64,000 nt of DNA from Lachnospiraceae bacterium (GTDB lineage Bacteria; Bacillota; Clostridia; Lachnospirales; Lachnospiraceae), in NCBI GenBank assembly GCA_017622575.1, contig JAGAQU010000103.1, positions 1 through 64,000 of the forward strand, written 5' to 3'. A program made the translations under genes and the position numbers. Numbering within the stretch: position 1 is the stretch's first letter; each line of letters starts with the position of its first letter. The notes under the pieces were generated by a model. The model was not told the origin of the DNA and did no database searches. It saw only the letters and a program-made list of their open reading frames with translations. Of this stretch, positions 27,574 through 36,500 are shown piece after piece.

Positions 27574-27602
27574 AACCCATTGAAAATGCTTTGTTTTTAT
27601 AG

Positions 27603-27631
27603 TTGCAAGAAACAGGAAATCCGTGTATAAT
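27603..27631 (+). promoter_or_regulatory. Promoter of gpmI
   Basis: TTGCAA (27603-27608), 17-bp spacer, TATAAT (27626-27631), 76 bp before the start codon. Confidence 0.8.
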
Positions 27632-27707
27632 TCCTAATGGCAAGATTGTTATTAAAATAACAAAATGAGAATAGATTTTGTATCATAAACAAGAAGGAGA
27701 ACACAGT

Positions 27708-29249
27708 ATGAAGAAACCTACAGTATTAATGATTTTAGACGGATACGGTTTAAATGAAAAGGAAGAACACAATGCCGTGGCAGAGGCAAAGACACCGGTT
27801 ATGGACAAGCTGATGGCTGAATGTCCTTTCGTGAAAGGATATGCAAGCGGCATGGCAGTTGGTCTTCCTGACGGACAGATGGGAAATTCAGAGGTTGGGC
27901 ACTTAAACATGGGTGCAGGTCGTATCGTATATCAGGAGCTCACCAGAATTACCAAGGAGATTCAGGATGGTACTTTCTTTGAAAATCCTGCTTTATTAAA
28001 GGCAGTGGAGAACTGCAAGAAGAATGATTCTGCACTTCATATGTTCGGTCTGTTGTCGGACGGTGGTGTGCACAGCCATATCACACATCTTTACGGACTT
28101 CTTGAGCTGGCTAAGAGAAACGGCCTTTCCAAGGTATATGTACATTGCTTCTTAGATGGACGTGATACGCCTCCGGCAAGCGGAAAAGAATATGCCGAGC
28201 AGCTGGAAGCTGAAATGAAGAAGATCGGTGTAGGTGAAATTGCTTCTGTGACAGGACGTTATTACGCAATGGACAGAGACAATAACTATGACAGAGTAAA
28301 GCTTGCTTACGATGCACTGACAAAGGGAGAAGGACTTACCGCAGAAAGCGGTCCTGCAGGTATCCAGGCTTCCTATGACAGAGATGAGACAGATGAATTT
28401 GTAAAGCCCACCGTAGTTATTAAGGACGGTAAGCCGGTTGCAACCATCAAGGATAAAGATTCCGTAATCTTCTTTAACTTCAGACCTGACAGAGCAAGAG
28501 AGATTACCAGATCCTTCTGCGATGACGATTTCAAGGGCTTTGACAGAGGAGCAAGACTTGATCTTGTCTATGTATGTTTCTCTGACTATGATCCTACGAT
28601 CCCGAACAAGGAAGTGGCATTCCATAAGATTTCTATTACCAATACCTTTGGAGAATGGCTTGCAGCAAATAATATGAAGCAGGCAAGGATCGCCGAGACA
28701 GAGAAATATGCGCATGTCACTTTCTTCTTCAACGGTGGTGTGGAAACACCGAATGAGGGAGAGGACAGAATTCTGGTAAATTCCCCTAAGGATGTTGCAA
28801 CTTATGACTTAAAGCCTCAGATGAGCGCTTATGAGGTCTGCGACAGACTTGTTGAGGCAATCAAATCCCAGAAATATGATGTGATCATTATTAACTTTGC
28901 AAATCCTGATATGGTAGGCCATACCGGCGTGGAAGAGGCTGCCATCAAGGCTGTTGAGGCAGTGGACGAGTGTGTTGGCAAAGCAGTCGATGCAATTAAG
29001 GAAGTAAACGGACAGTTGTTTATCTGTGCAGATCACGGAAATGCCGAGCAGCTTGTTGATTATGAGACAGGTGCACCTTTTACCGCTCATACAACCAATC
29101 CGGTTCCTTTCATTCTTGTGAATGCAGATCCTGCATACACCTTAAGAGAAGGCGGATGCCTGGCTGATATTGTACCTACTCTGATTGAACTGATGGGAAT
29201 GAAGCAGCCGGAAGAGATGACAGGAAAATCTCTGTTGATCAAAAAATAA
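27708..29249 (+). CDS. gpmI: 2,3-bisphosphoglycerate-independent phosphoglycerate mutase
   Basis: Glycolytic interconversion of 3- and 2-phosphoglycerate by a metal-dependent enzyme of the alkaline phosphatase superfamily. 513 aa from ATG 27708 (GGAG at 27696-27699). Metal and phosphoserine sites: ILDGYG at the start, GQMGNSEVGHLNMGAGR with the catalytic Ser, HCFLDGRDTPP, FNFRPDRARE, NFANPDMVGHTG and CADHGNAEQ. Codon bias is similar to gap and pgk. Monocistronic between its own promoter and a strong terminator. Confidence 0.97.
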   Translation: MKKPTVLMILDGYGLNEKEEHNAVAEAKTPVMDKLMAECPFVKGYASGMAVGLPDGQMGNSEVGHLNMGAGRIVYQELTRITKEIQDGTFFENPALLKAVENCKKNDSALHMFGLLSDGGVHSHITHLYGLLELAKRNGLSKVYVHCFLDGRDTPPASGKEYAEQLEAEMKKIGVGEIASVTGRYYAMDRDNNYDRVKLAYDALTKGEGLTAESGPAGIQASYDRDETDEFVKPTVVIKDGKPVATIKDKDSVIFFNFRPDRAREITRSFCDDDFKGFDRGARLDLVYVCFSDYDPTIPNKEVAFHKISITNTFGEWLAANNMKQARIAETEKYAHVTFFFNGGVETPNEGEDRILVNSPKDVATYDLKPQMSAYEVCDRLVEAIKSQKYDVIIINFANPDMVGHTGVEEAAIKAVEAVDECVGKAVDAIKEVNGQLFICADHGNAEQLVDYETGAPFTAHTTNPVPFILVNADPAYTLREGGCLADIVPTLIELMGMKQPEEMTGKSLLIKK

Positions 29250-29275
29250 ATGCACTGAAAATGAATTTTAATTCT

Positions 29276-29310
29276 GGACGCCCATGCGTGTGTATGGGCG
29301 TCCTTTTTTT
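29276..29310 (+). terminator. Intrinsic terminator after gpmI
   Basis: GGACGCCCAT (29276-29285), 8-nt loop, ATGGGCGTCC (29294-29303), followed by seven T. Confidence 0.93.
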
Positions 29311-29391
29311 GTTTGCGCGTCTTAAATGTGTTTCCACAGAAGATAAATCTTAAGAGAACCTAAAGATAGTCTTAACATTGCACACCGTGAA

Positions 29392-29420
29392 TTGACAGCG
29401 ATTTACCTGTTTGCTAGTAT
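29392..29420 (+). promoter_or_regulatory. Promoter of the YtrA-ABC operon
   Basis: TTGACA (29392-29397), 17-bp spacer, TAGTAT (29415-29420). Confidence 0.78.
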
Positions 29421-29433
29421 GAAAATAACAAGG

Positions 29434-29456
29434 GTGTATTATTAATGCTAGTACAC
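29434..29456. promoter_or_regulatory. Candidate YtrA-type operator
   Basis: GTGTATTA and TAGTACAC (7 of 8 symmetric) separated by 7 bp, about 7 bp downstream of the expected transcription start. The next gene encodes a GntR-family regulator, so autorepression is the simplest reading. Confidence 0.6.
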
Positions 29457-29488
29457 AGAAGGCAGAGTTTCTGAGAAAGGGGTAAGGT

Positions 29489-29851
29489 ATGATATTCATA
29501 GACTTAAAGGACAGCCGTCCGATCTATGAACAGGTGGTGGAGCGATTTAAGCTGCTGATCCTGAAGGGTGTGATTGAGCGGGATGAGAAGCTTCCGTCTG
29601 TGAGAAATCTGGCGGTGGAACTATCTTTAAATCCCAATACCATACAGCGGGCTTACGGGGAGCTGGAGCGTCAGGGATATATTTATACCGTAAAAGGCAA
29701 AGGCAACTTTGCTTCCGGCAGTGAGAAGCTGATCGACCGGTATAAAGAGGAAATTCAAAAACAACTGAGAGAGATCTGTAAAACAGCCATTTCCATCGGG
29801 ATGACAGAAGAGGAACTGATGAATGGTATCAGGGAGTGGAGGAAGATATGA
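29489..29851 (+). CDS. GntR-family transcription regulator, YtrA subfamily
   Basis: 120 aa. N-terminal winged helix (about 8-75) with RPIYEQVVERFK, LPSVRNLAVELSLNPNTIQRAYGEL (the recognition helix region, cut here to the core LNPNTIQRAY) and GYIYTVKGKGNF. The C-terminal part is only about 40 residues, the short dimerisation tail of the YtrA subfamily, which usually represses a neighbouring ABC transporter. It overlaps the ABC ATPase gene by ATGA. In B. subtilis the ytr operon responds to cell-wall-active antibiotics; the inducer here is unknown. Confidence 0.9.
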   Translation: MIFIDLKDSRPIYEQVVERFKLLILKGVIERDEKLPSVRNLAVELSLNPNTIQRAYGELERQGYIYTVKGKGNFASGSEKLIDRYKEEIQKQLREICKTAISIGMTEEELMNGIREWRKI

Positions 29852-30753
29852 TTGAAATAAGAAATGTAACAAAAGCCTTTGACAGCATCAAAGCCGTAGA
29901 CAAAGTCAGCGTTTCCATCAAAGAGAATACGGTGTTTGGTCTAATCGGGACAAACGGCGCCGGTAAAAGTACAGTGCTTCGTATGGTGGCGGGGGTTCTG
30001 GAGCCGGACGAGGGAGAGATCGCCATCGACGGGATTCCTGTTTACGACAATATGGAAGCGAAGAGCAAGATATATTTTATTGCAGATGAACCTTATTTCT
30101 TTGCAAACAGCAATGCCATGGATATGCAGAAATATTTGTCCACTGTTTATCCGGAATTTGCCACAGAGGATTTCTACAATTACCTGGTGAATTTCGGCCT
30201 GGATAAAAAACGCAAGATCAACACGTTTTCAAAAGGAATGAAAAAACAGCTGGCACTGCTTTGCGGTGTGTGCAGCAATGCCAAATACCTGCTCTGCGAT
30301 GAGACCTTTGATGGACTTGATCCGGTGATGCGCCAGGGAATCAAAAGCATTTTTGCAAGTGAAATGGAAAAGCGGGGAATGACACCGGTGATCGCTTCCC
30401 ATAACTTAAGAGAGCTGGAGGACATCTGTGATCATGTGGGACTTCTTCACAAGGGCGGTGTGCTTCTGTCAAAGGATCTGGAGGATATGAAATGCAATAT
30501 CCAGAAGATCCAGTGCGTATTCAGTTCACCGGAAGATGAGGCAAAGGTGATTTCCTCTCTGGATATCATGAAAAATGAAAAGAGAGGTTCTTTAAATACC
30601 CTTACCGTGAGGGGAAACAAGGCAGAGATACTGGCAATCTTTGCAACGGTCAACACCGTTTTCTTTGAAGCGTTGCCTTTGTCTTTGGAGGAAATCTTTA
30701 TCAGCGAAACGGAGGTTGTGGGTTATGACATCAAAAAACTCATTCTGGGCTAG
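29848..30753 (+). CDS. ABC transporter ATP-binding protein
   Basis: 301 aa. Walker A GTNGAGKST, Q-loop region, signature FSKGMKKQ, Walker B YLLCDETFDGLDP and switch His in ASHNLREL. ATG 29848 overlaps the regulator's stop; GGAGGA is just before it. A C-terminal extension (about 215-301) is typical for ABC-2 type ATPases of the YtrB/BcrA kind. It works with the permease that follows, whose start lies inside this gene. Confidence 0.93.
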   Translation: MIEIRNVTKAFDSIKAVDKVSVSIKENTVFGLIGTNGAGKSTVLRMVAGVLEPDEGEIAIDGIPVYDNMEAKSKIYFIADEPYFFANSNAMDMQKYLSTVYPEFATEDFYNYLVNFGLDKKRKINTFSKGMKKQLALLCGVCSNAKYLLCDETFDGLDPVMRQGIKSIFASEMEKRGMTPVIASHNLRELEDICDHVGLLHKGGVLLSKDLEDMKCNIQKIQCVFSSPEDEAKVISSLDIMKNEKRGSLNTLTVRGNKAEILAIFATVNTVFFEALPLSLEEIFISETEVVGYDIKKLILG

Positions 30754-32965
30754 TTTAAAAGAAAATAACAAGAGACGAATCTGGCTGTGGCTGGTATCAT
30801 CACTCGTCTTTGTGATTGCCTTTCCCACGGCAGTTGCCATGGATATCAGCAGAGGCAAGACGAGCGAGGCCTATCTGATTGAGTCTCTTGGCGAGACACT
30901 GGGCAGGGATGCTCTCCATCAGGACCTGATAAACAGGATGAAAGTGTGCTTCGGAGTGGAAAATTATCTTTTGCTTGCAGCAATCGCCGTCATTGCCATC
31001 ATCAGTGCGATTCAGGGCTTCAGCTATCTGTACAGCAAGAGAAAAATTGATTTTTATCTGGGGATGCCGGTGAAAAAGAGCAGGCGATTTGCCACAATCT
31101 GGATCAATGGCGTGATGGTCTATTTACTTCCTGTTTTGATTGGCACCCTGTTTGGCTGGCTGATTGCCGCCGGAAACGGACTATTGACGTCAGAAATAGT
31201 CAGAGAGAGCGTACAGGCTTTCAGTCTTATGTTTTGTGTGTATCTTGGTGTGTATCATCTTGCAATCCTTGCAGTGATGATGACAGGAAATGTGATCATT
31301 ACTTGCTTTGGCGTAGCAGTATTTTGCCTCTATGAGCTGGCGGTGAGAACACTGATTTCGGGCTATAAAGATATGTTTTATAAAACCTTTGTCTATCAGG
31401 ACGACATGATCATTCCCCTGCTTTCTCCCTTTGCGATTTATGCCAAGTATGTGATGAAGTATAAGGAGAGGCTTGGCAACGGTCTGGTCACAGCCATCTT
31501 CCTTTTGGGATTTGCACTTTTAATCGGACTTGTGGCTTATCTTTGCTACCTGAAGCGTCCTTCGGAAGCAGCGGGAAAAGCGCTTGCTTTCAGGGCACCG
31601 CAGTCTGTGATCAAGATCGTGATTGCAATCCCTGTGATATTGCTGGCGGGATATGTTGTAGCTGACATTGTGGGATATGACCCGATCTGGGGAGGCGGCG
31701 GCATCGGATTTGTTCTTTTCTCCATGGTCATTGTGCTGCTGGTGATTTGCTGTCTGATTCAGGTGATCTATGAATTTGACATCAAAGGGATCTTTCACAA
31801 AAAATGGCACATTCTGATATCGGCGGCGGCAGTGGCTGTTGTATTTCTGATCTTCCGGTATGATGTGTTCGGATATGACAGGTATCTCCCCAAGACGGAG
31901 GAAGTAACCAGTGCGGCGCTTATTACCCCATATGATTACAGCTATTACGGAGACAACTATTTCAATGAAGATCTGGAATATGTAGCAAAAGAAAATTTTA
32001 TTATGGACCATATGTATCTGACAGATATCGGTGCTGTGAACAAGCTGTTAAAGAACTCCAATGATGCAATCGCAGAGTGTGAAGATATGCATCAGTTTTA
32101 TGATGACGAGACAGGTGGAGAATGGTATACCATGGAAGTGGTCTACAGGATTGGCGGCAGAAGAACGGTAAGCAGGAGAATTTATGTAAATATGGATGAT
32201 CCGGAAACCAGGGAGCTTCTTGACAGGATTGTAGGTTCGGAAGAATATATTGACGGTGCTTATATCAGTGTGGCGGAAAATCTTGATAATATTCTGGCAA
32301 ATCAAGCGAATAAGGTGACTGCTTATTATGGTTCCAATATCTATTATGACAAATTTACAAGAGAAGAGGCATCACAGCTTCTTGCCCTTTATAAGGAGGA
32401 TATCAGGGAGTTACGCTTCTCGGAAATGCGAGACTGCATCCCCACAGGAAGCCTCAGACTGGGTGTGGAAAAGAGATATACAAATTACACTTCCTACAGA
32501 GAATCGGAGATTAAAATTTATCCCTTCTACACAAGATGCGTGGAATATCTGAAGGAGAAAGGCGTTTATATGGAAGATTTCCTGAATCCGGAGGATGTGG
32601 AAAAGATTCAGGTCACCAATTACAACTATGAAATCCAGGAACAGTCGGATTACATTGCGTATGACTCTTATAATGTGGATACAAAGCTTGCAATGGGAAG
32701 AGAACAGGAATACTTTGCAGATACCTCGGATTATATCCGCAATGCGGTTTATGACGGGGAAGAGGATATCCGTCAGCTCTGTGGGAAATTGTATCCTGCA
32801 GACTGGATTTATTCGGGATGGAGCATGGATGCGCCGTCAGAGGAAAGCTATTCCGTTACGGTGTACTTTAAACCGGAGAAGAGCGTAGATGGCATGACAA
32901 TTGCCAGCTTTGTATTCCTGAAAGGCGAAATGCCGGAATTTGTCAGAAGGGATACGGCTTATTAA
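30725..32965 (+). CDS. ABC transporter permease with large extracytoplasmic domain
   Basis: 746 aa from ATG 30725 (GGAGG at 30711-30715), overlapping the ATPase gene by 29 bp. About eight to nine membrane spans occupy residues 18-385. Then comes a roughly 350-residue soluble part beginning near TEEVTSAALITPYDY and running to the C-terminus without another span, predicted outside the cell. It is Tyr- and Asp-rich and not recognised by eye. The membrane part resembles ABC-2 permeases of YtrA-controlled operons (YKRKIDFYLGMPVKKSRRF-like loop, seen as YSKRKIDFYLGMPV). Likely an exporter or a sensor/detoxifier for wall-active compounds. Confidence 0.75.
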   Translation: MTSKNSFWASLKENNKRRIWLWLVSSLVFVIAFPTAVAMDISRGKTSEAYLIESLGETLGRDALHQDLINRMKVCFGVENYLLLAAIAVIAIISAIQGFSYLYSKRKIDFYLGMPVKKSRRFATIWINGVMVYLLPVLIGTLFGWLIAAGNGLLTSEIVRESVQAFSLMFCVYLGVYHLAILAVMMTGNVIITCFGVAVFCLYELAVRTLISGYKDMFYKTFVYQDDMIIPLLSPFAIYAKYVMKYKERLGNGLVTAIFLLGFALLIGLVAYLCYLKRPSEAAGKALAFRAPQSVIKIVIAIPVILLAGYVVADIVGYDPIWGGGGIGFVLFSMVIVLLVICCLIQVIYEFDIKGIFHKKWHILISAAAVAVVFLIFRYDVFGYDRYLPKTEEVTSAALITPYDYSYYGDNYFNEDLEYVAKENFIMDHMYLTDIGAVNKLLKNSNDAIAECEDMHQFYDDETGGEWYTMEVVYRIGGRRTVSRRIYVNMDDPETRELLDRIVGSEEYIDGAYISVAENLDNILANQANKVTAYYGSNIYYDKFTREEASQLLALYKEDIRELRFSEMRDCIPTGSLRLGVEKRYTNYTSYRESEIKIYPFYTRCVEYLKEKGVYMEDFLNPEDVEKIQVTNYNYEIQEQSDYIAYDSYNVDTKLAMGREQEYFADTSDYIRNAVYDGEEDIRQLCGKLYPADWIYSGWSMDAPSEESYSVTVYFKPEKSVDGMTIASFVFLKGEMPEFVRRDTAY

Positions 32966-33118
32966 TGATAAAAACGCTCCCGGAAGAACGAAACGGACTT
33001 TATATTCTATGAATCACACGAATCTGTAAGCAAAATTTTAGTAAAATTGCACAAAAAAGATTTTTTGATTTGAATAATGAATCCAATAAAACTAAATAAT
33101 AATATATGAAAATATCAA

Positions 33119-33174
33119 TATAATGCTAATAACCAAGATATAAAAGACTAAAAAGCAGAGTTATTAGCATTATA
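33119..33174. repeat. 15-bp perfect inverted repeat in the 580-bp gap before the adhesin
   Basis: TATAATGCTAATAAC (33119-33133) and GTTATTAGCATTATA (33160-33174), 26-nt loop, followed by TTTTTATA. It may be an AT-rich terminator of the YtrA-ABC operon, although it lies about 150 bp after the stop. The rest of the 32966-33417 stretch is very AT-rich, and I see no gene in it. Confidence 0.55.
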
Positions 33175-33417
33175 TTTTTATATAAAGACGGAAAAACGAA
33201 ATGACGATATATATATTCAAAATAACGTCCGGAATAAGGCGAATAGAGTGATCAATATAATTTTAATTATTTGCTAAAATTTAGAAAAATGTGATACAAT
33301 AAAATGCTTTAAAATAAGAAAAACACTGAAAAACAGTTCATGCAAATTTTTGAGCAGAATATTTTTAAAATTGAATTGTTCAAAAGTTACAAATCATCAA
33401 AAATAGGTTAAAAGTAC

Positions 33418-33446
33418 TTGAAACCGCCCAAATCTTGTTATAGGAT
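33418..33446 (+). promoter_or_regulatory. Candidate promoter of the giant adhesin operon
   Basis: TTGAAA (33418-33423), 17-bp spacer, TAGGAT (33441-33446). Transcription would begin near 33453, directly at the following stem-loop. Confidence 0.55.
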
Positions 33447-33453
33447 ATAAGTA

Positions 33454-33488
33454 ACAAAATAGCTCTTACTATAGCTATGCTATTTTGT
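33454..33488 (+). promoter_or_regulatory. Stem-loop at the predicted 5' end of the adhesin mRNA
   Basis: Perfect 10-nt arms ACAAAATAGC (33454-33463) and GCTATTTTGT (33479-33488) around a 15-nt loop that contains AGCTAT. Such a 5'-terminal hairpin would shield a 14-kb message from 5'-end decay; it could also be a protein-binding site. Confidence 0.5.
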
Positions 33489-33545
33489 GCGCAATTGAAA
33501 TTACCAAAAAGTAAAGGGAATTCATTAAAAAAGGAGACAAAGGGT

Positions 33546-36500
33546 ATGGGTAAGTTTACAAAGAAAGTTAAAAAAGTGCTTGCTTACATGCTGACGGGAG
33601 TGTACGTTCTTTCAAAGAGAATGAAGAGAATGATCGCAATCTTGCTGGTGGAAGTGATCGTTGCAACCAATGTATTCATTTCCTATGCAGATGAGAATGA
33701 TGATAATGTCATTGTTCAGATGTCTGTGGAGGAAGTTGAAGAAATGGCAGCACAGCAGGAGGAATCGTCAGAGTCTGTTGACGAAGGCGGCTCTTATGAA
33801 GAATCATACGGATCCGGCGAAGAGGAAATTATAACAGATTATGAGGAGCCTCTTGCAGAGAATAGTGAGGATGATCAGACTGCGGGAGAAGAAGAAACAG
33901 CGACTCCCGAAGCATCGGAGACACCGGCAGATGAGACTTTGATCGGTGACGATGAGAACATCGTAGCTGTTCTTCCACAGCCTGAGGAGAATCCGGAGAA
34001 TACAGAATGTATCTGTACAGACAAGTGTACTGCAGATGCATTTAATTCCGATTGTCCGGTATGCTCACATGCAGAAACTGCAGAGGATGCAGAAGCTTTC
34101 CTTACAGAGAACTGCAAGGGTGCAGAAGCTGCAGAAGAAGAGGTAGAAACTGTAGAACAGAAGGAAGCAGAAGTTGTAGAAGTAGATAACAGCGTGCAGG
34201 TTACAGCAGTATGTGAGGCAGGCGGAGAAACAATCGAAGGCTCTGAAAGTTTTACCATCGACGTAAGCGGCACTGTTGATGTGCTTGCCAAGGCACCTGT
34301 GATTGAAGGCTATACCTTTGCAGACAAGGCAGCTCTTGAAAGCGGAGAAGCTGTTACTTCTATTAAGAAGGAAACCACAGAGGAAAAAGAAGAGAGCGAT
34401 GTGGATGGTGAGATGGTTGTTACCAAGATCACTAAAACTACTTCCATGAGCTATTCTGACGGCGCAGAGTGGAAGGAACTTACAGATGACATCACCATCG
34501 TATTTGAATATACCAAGGACGAGACCGATGAAGAGGAAACAGCAGCGGTTAAGTTCACTGCGTCCTTCGTAGACCGGGACGGCAATGCAATTGAAGGCTA
34601 CGAATCAAAACCCCTTACCTTTGAAAATACATTAGATTTAACAAAAGCACCTGAAACAATTGAAGGTTATGAATATGTAGAAGCAACAATTGATGGAACA
34701 GTAGTTTCTTCTATTAATAAGAAAACAGAGACAGACGAGGAAGGCGAAGAAGTTACTTCTTATTTCTATACTGCTGGCGGCTCAGATGTAGAGGTAACTG
34801 AGGATACAGAGGTTACTCTCGTTTATGAAGCAGAGGTAAAAGAAGTTGAAATTACACTGAACATCGTTGACGAGGAAGGTCTTGCAATTGAAGGCTATGC
34901 AGATACAGTCCTTCCTGAGTTCGAGGATGAACTGGTACTTGATGATCCCGAAAAAGCACCTGTCGCAGTGGAAGGCTATGCATTTAAGGAAGCATCCATT
35001 GACGGTGCTGTTATCACAGCTCTTACCAAGGAAGCAACTGATGAGACAGACTCATCTGAGGAAGCTGTTTATTCCTATTCCTTTGTGACAAAAGCTGGTG
35101 AAAGTGTAGCTATCGAGGAAGATACAGAAATCACTCTTGTTTATGAAGAGGAGGATGTTGTTGTAGCGGTTGACGCCTCCATCGTGGATGAATTTGGTGA
35201 TGAGATTGCAGAGAAGTATACCGGCATGGATATCTCCAAGATCTTTGATGACGCTGATGAACTCGTTCTTGATGATCCCGAGACCCCTCCGGTAGCAAAA
35301 GTACAGGTTCGCCAGAGTCTGTTCAAGGTAATCAAGTATACCTATGTCAAGGCAACCATTGACAAGGAGATCATTACCGGATTAAAGAGAGAAGTAACCA
35401 AGGATACAGCAGAATTAGAGGATAAAGAGAAGGAATGTATCTATTCCTATACCACAGACGGCGAGACCTGGACCAAGATCAAGGAAGATACCACCGTTAT
35501 CTTTGAGTACAGTGACGGCAAGAAGTCTGTCTACACCTATGAGGACAGCAAGGTTCTGGTAACCGCCACCTTGCAGCATGCAAATGCAATCCCTGATGAC
35601 GCAGAGTTCATAGTAACACCTGTAACCCCTTCATCCAGTGATTACAATTATGATGCTTATATGGAAGCATTGAATGAGAATGCTGATCTGATCGGAGATT
35701 CTAAGGAATCTTCTGATAGTGATGCAAAGAAATATACAGAAGAGAATACCTTACTTTATGATATCGCTTTCCTTGCAGCACCGGTTGACGAAAACGGTGA
35801 GACTGTAGAGGGTGAGTTGGTAGAGTACCAGCCTGCAGAAGGTATGGTAAATATTTCCTTCGTATTTAAGCAGAGCCAGTTGTCAGAAGACCTTGGTGCT
35901 GCCGAAGCCAAGGATGTTAGTGTTGTGCATCTGCCTTTGGAGGATTCTGTCAAGGAAGCTGTAGCAACTACAGCTGATGCAACCGATATCTCCGCAAGTG
36001 ATATAAAGGTGGAAGTGGTAGCTGACTCTATCTCACTGAGTGGAAGTACAGATCAGGCTGATTTCTGCCTGAGTGATTTCTCACTGGTAGCTATGACAGT
36101 AGAAAATAATACCCCTTCCTTTGAAAAAGACTGGATAAAAACAGAGAAGGGATATTATGAATTTGAGAATGTTTTGACTGAAGCTGATTTGGCAGAAATT
36201 GGTGGAAGAGATAAAATCAAATTAGAGTATCATTATGTTGACAGTGCTGCTGAAACTTTTGAACAATCTATTTATTATGATCAGAGTTGCGCACTTGGTG
36301 TTGCCGGAAATTTCCATATTGTAGCTTTTGGCACAGCAACTCTTGGCTCACATACCAATGGTAATGTCCTTTGCAATGATTTATATGCTGGTTCGAACTT
36401 TGGTACCAATAATTACAAAGATGAGGTATCTTACATTGCCGGTAATTATGCACAAATTAATGCTACAAGTGCATCTGATTCCCAAAATCCTCTTGTAGTC

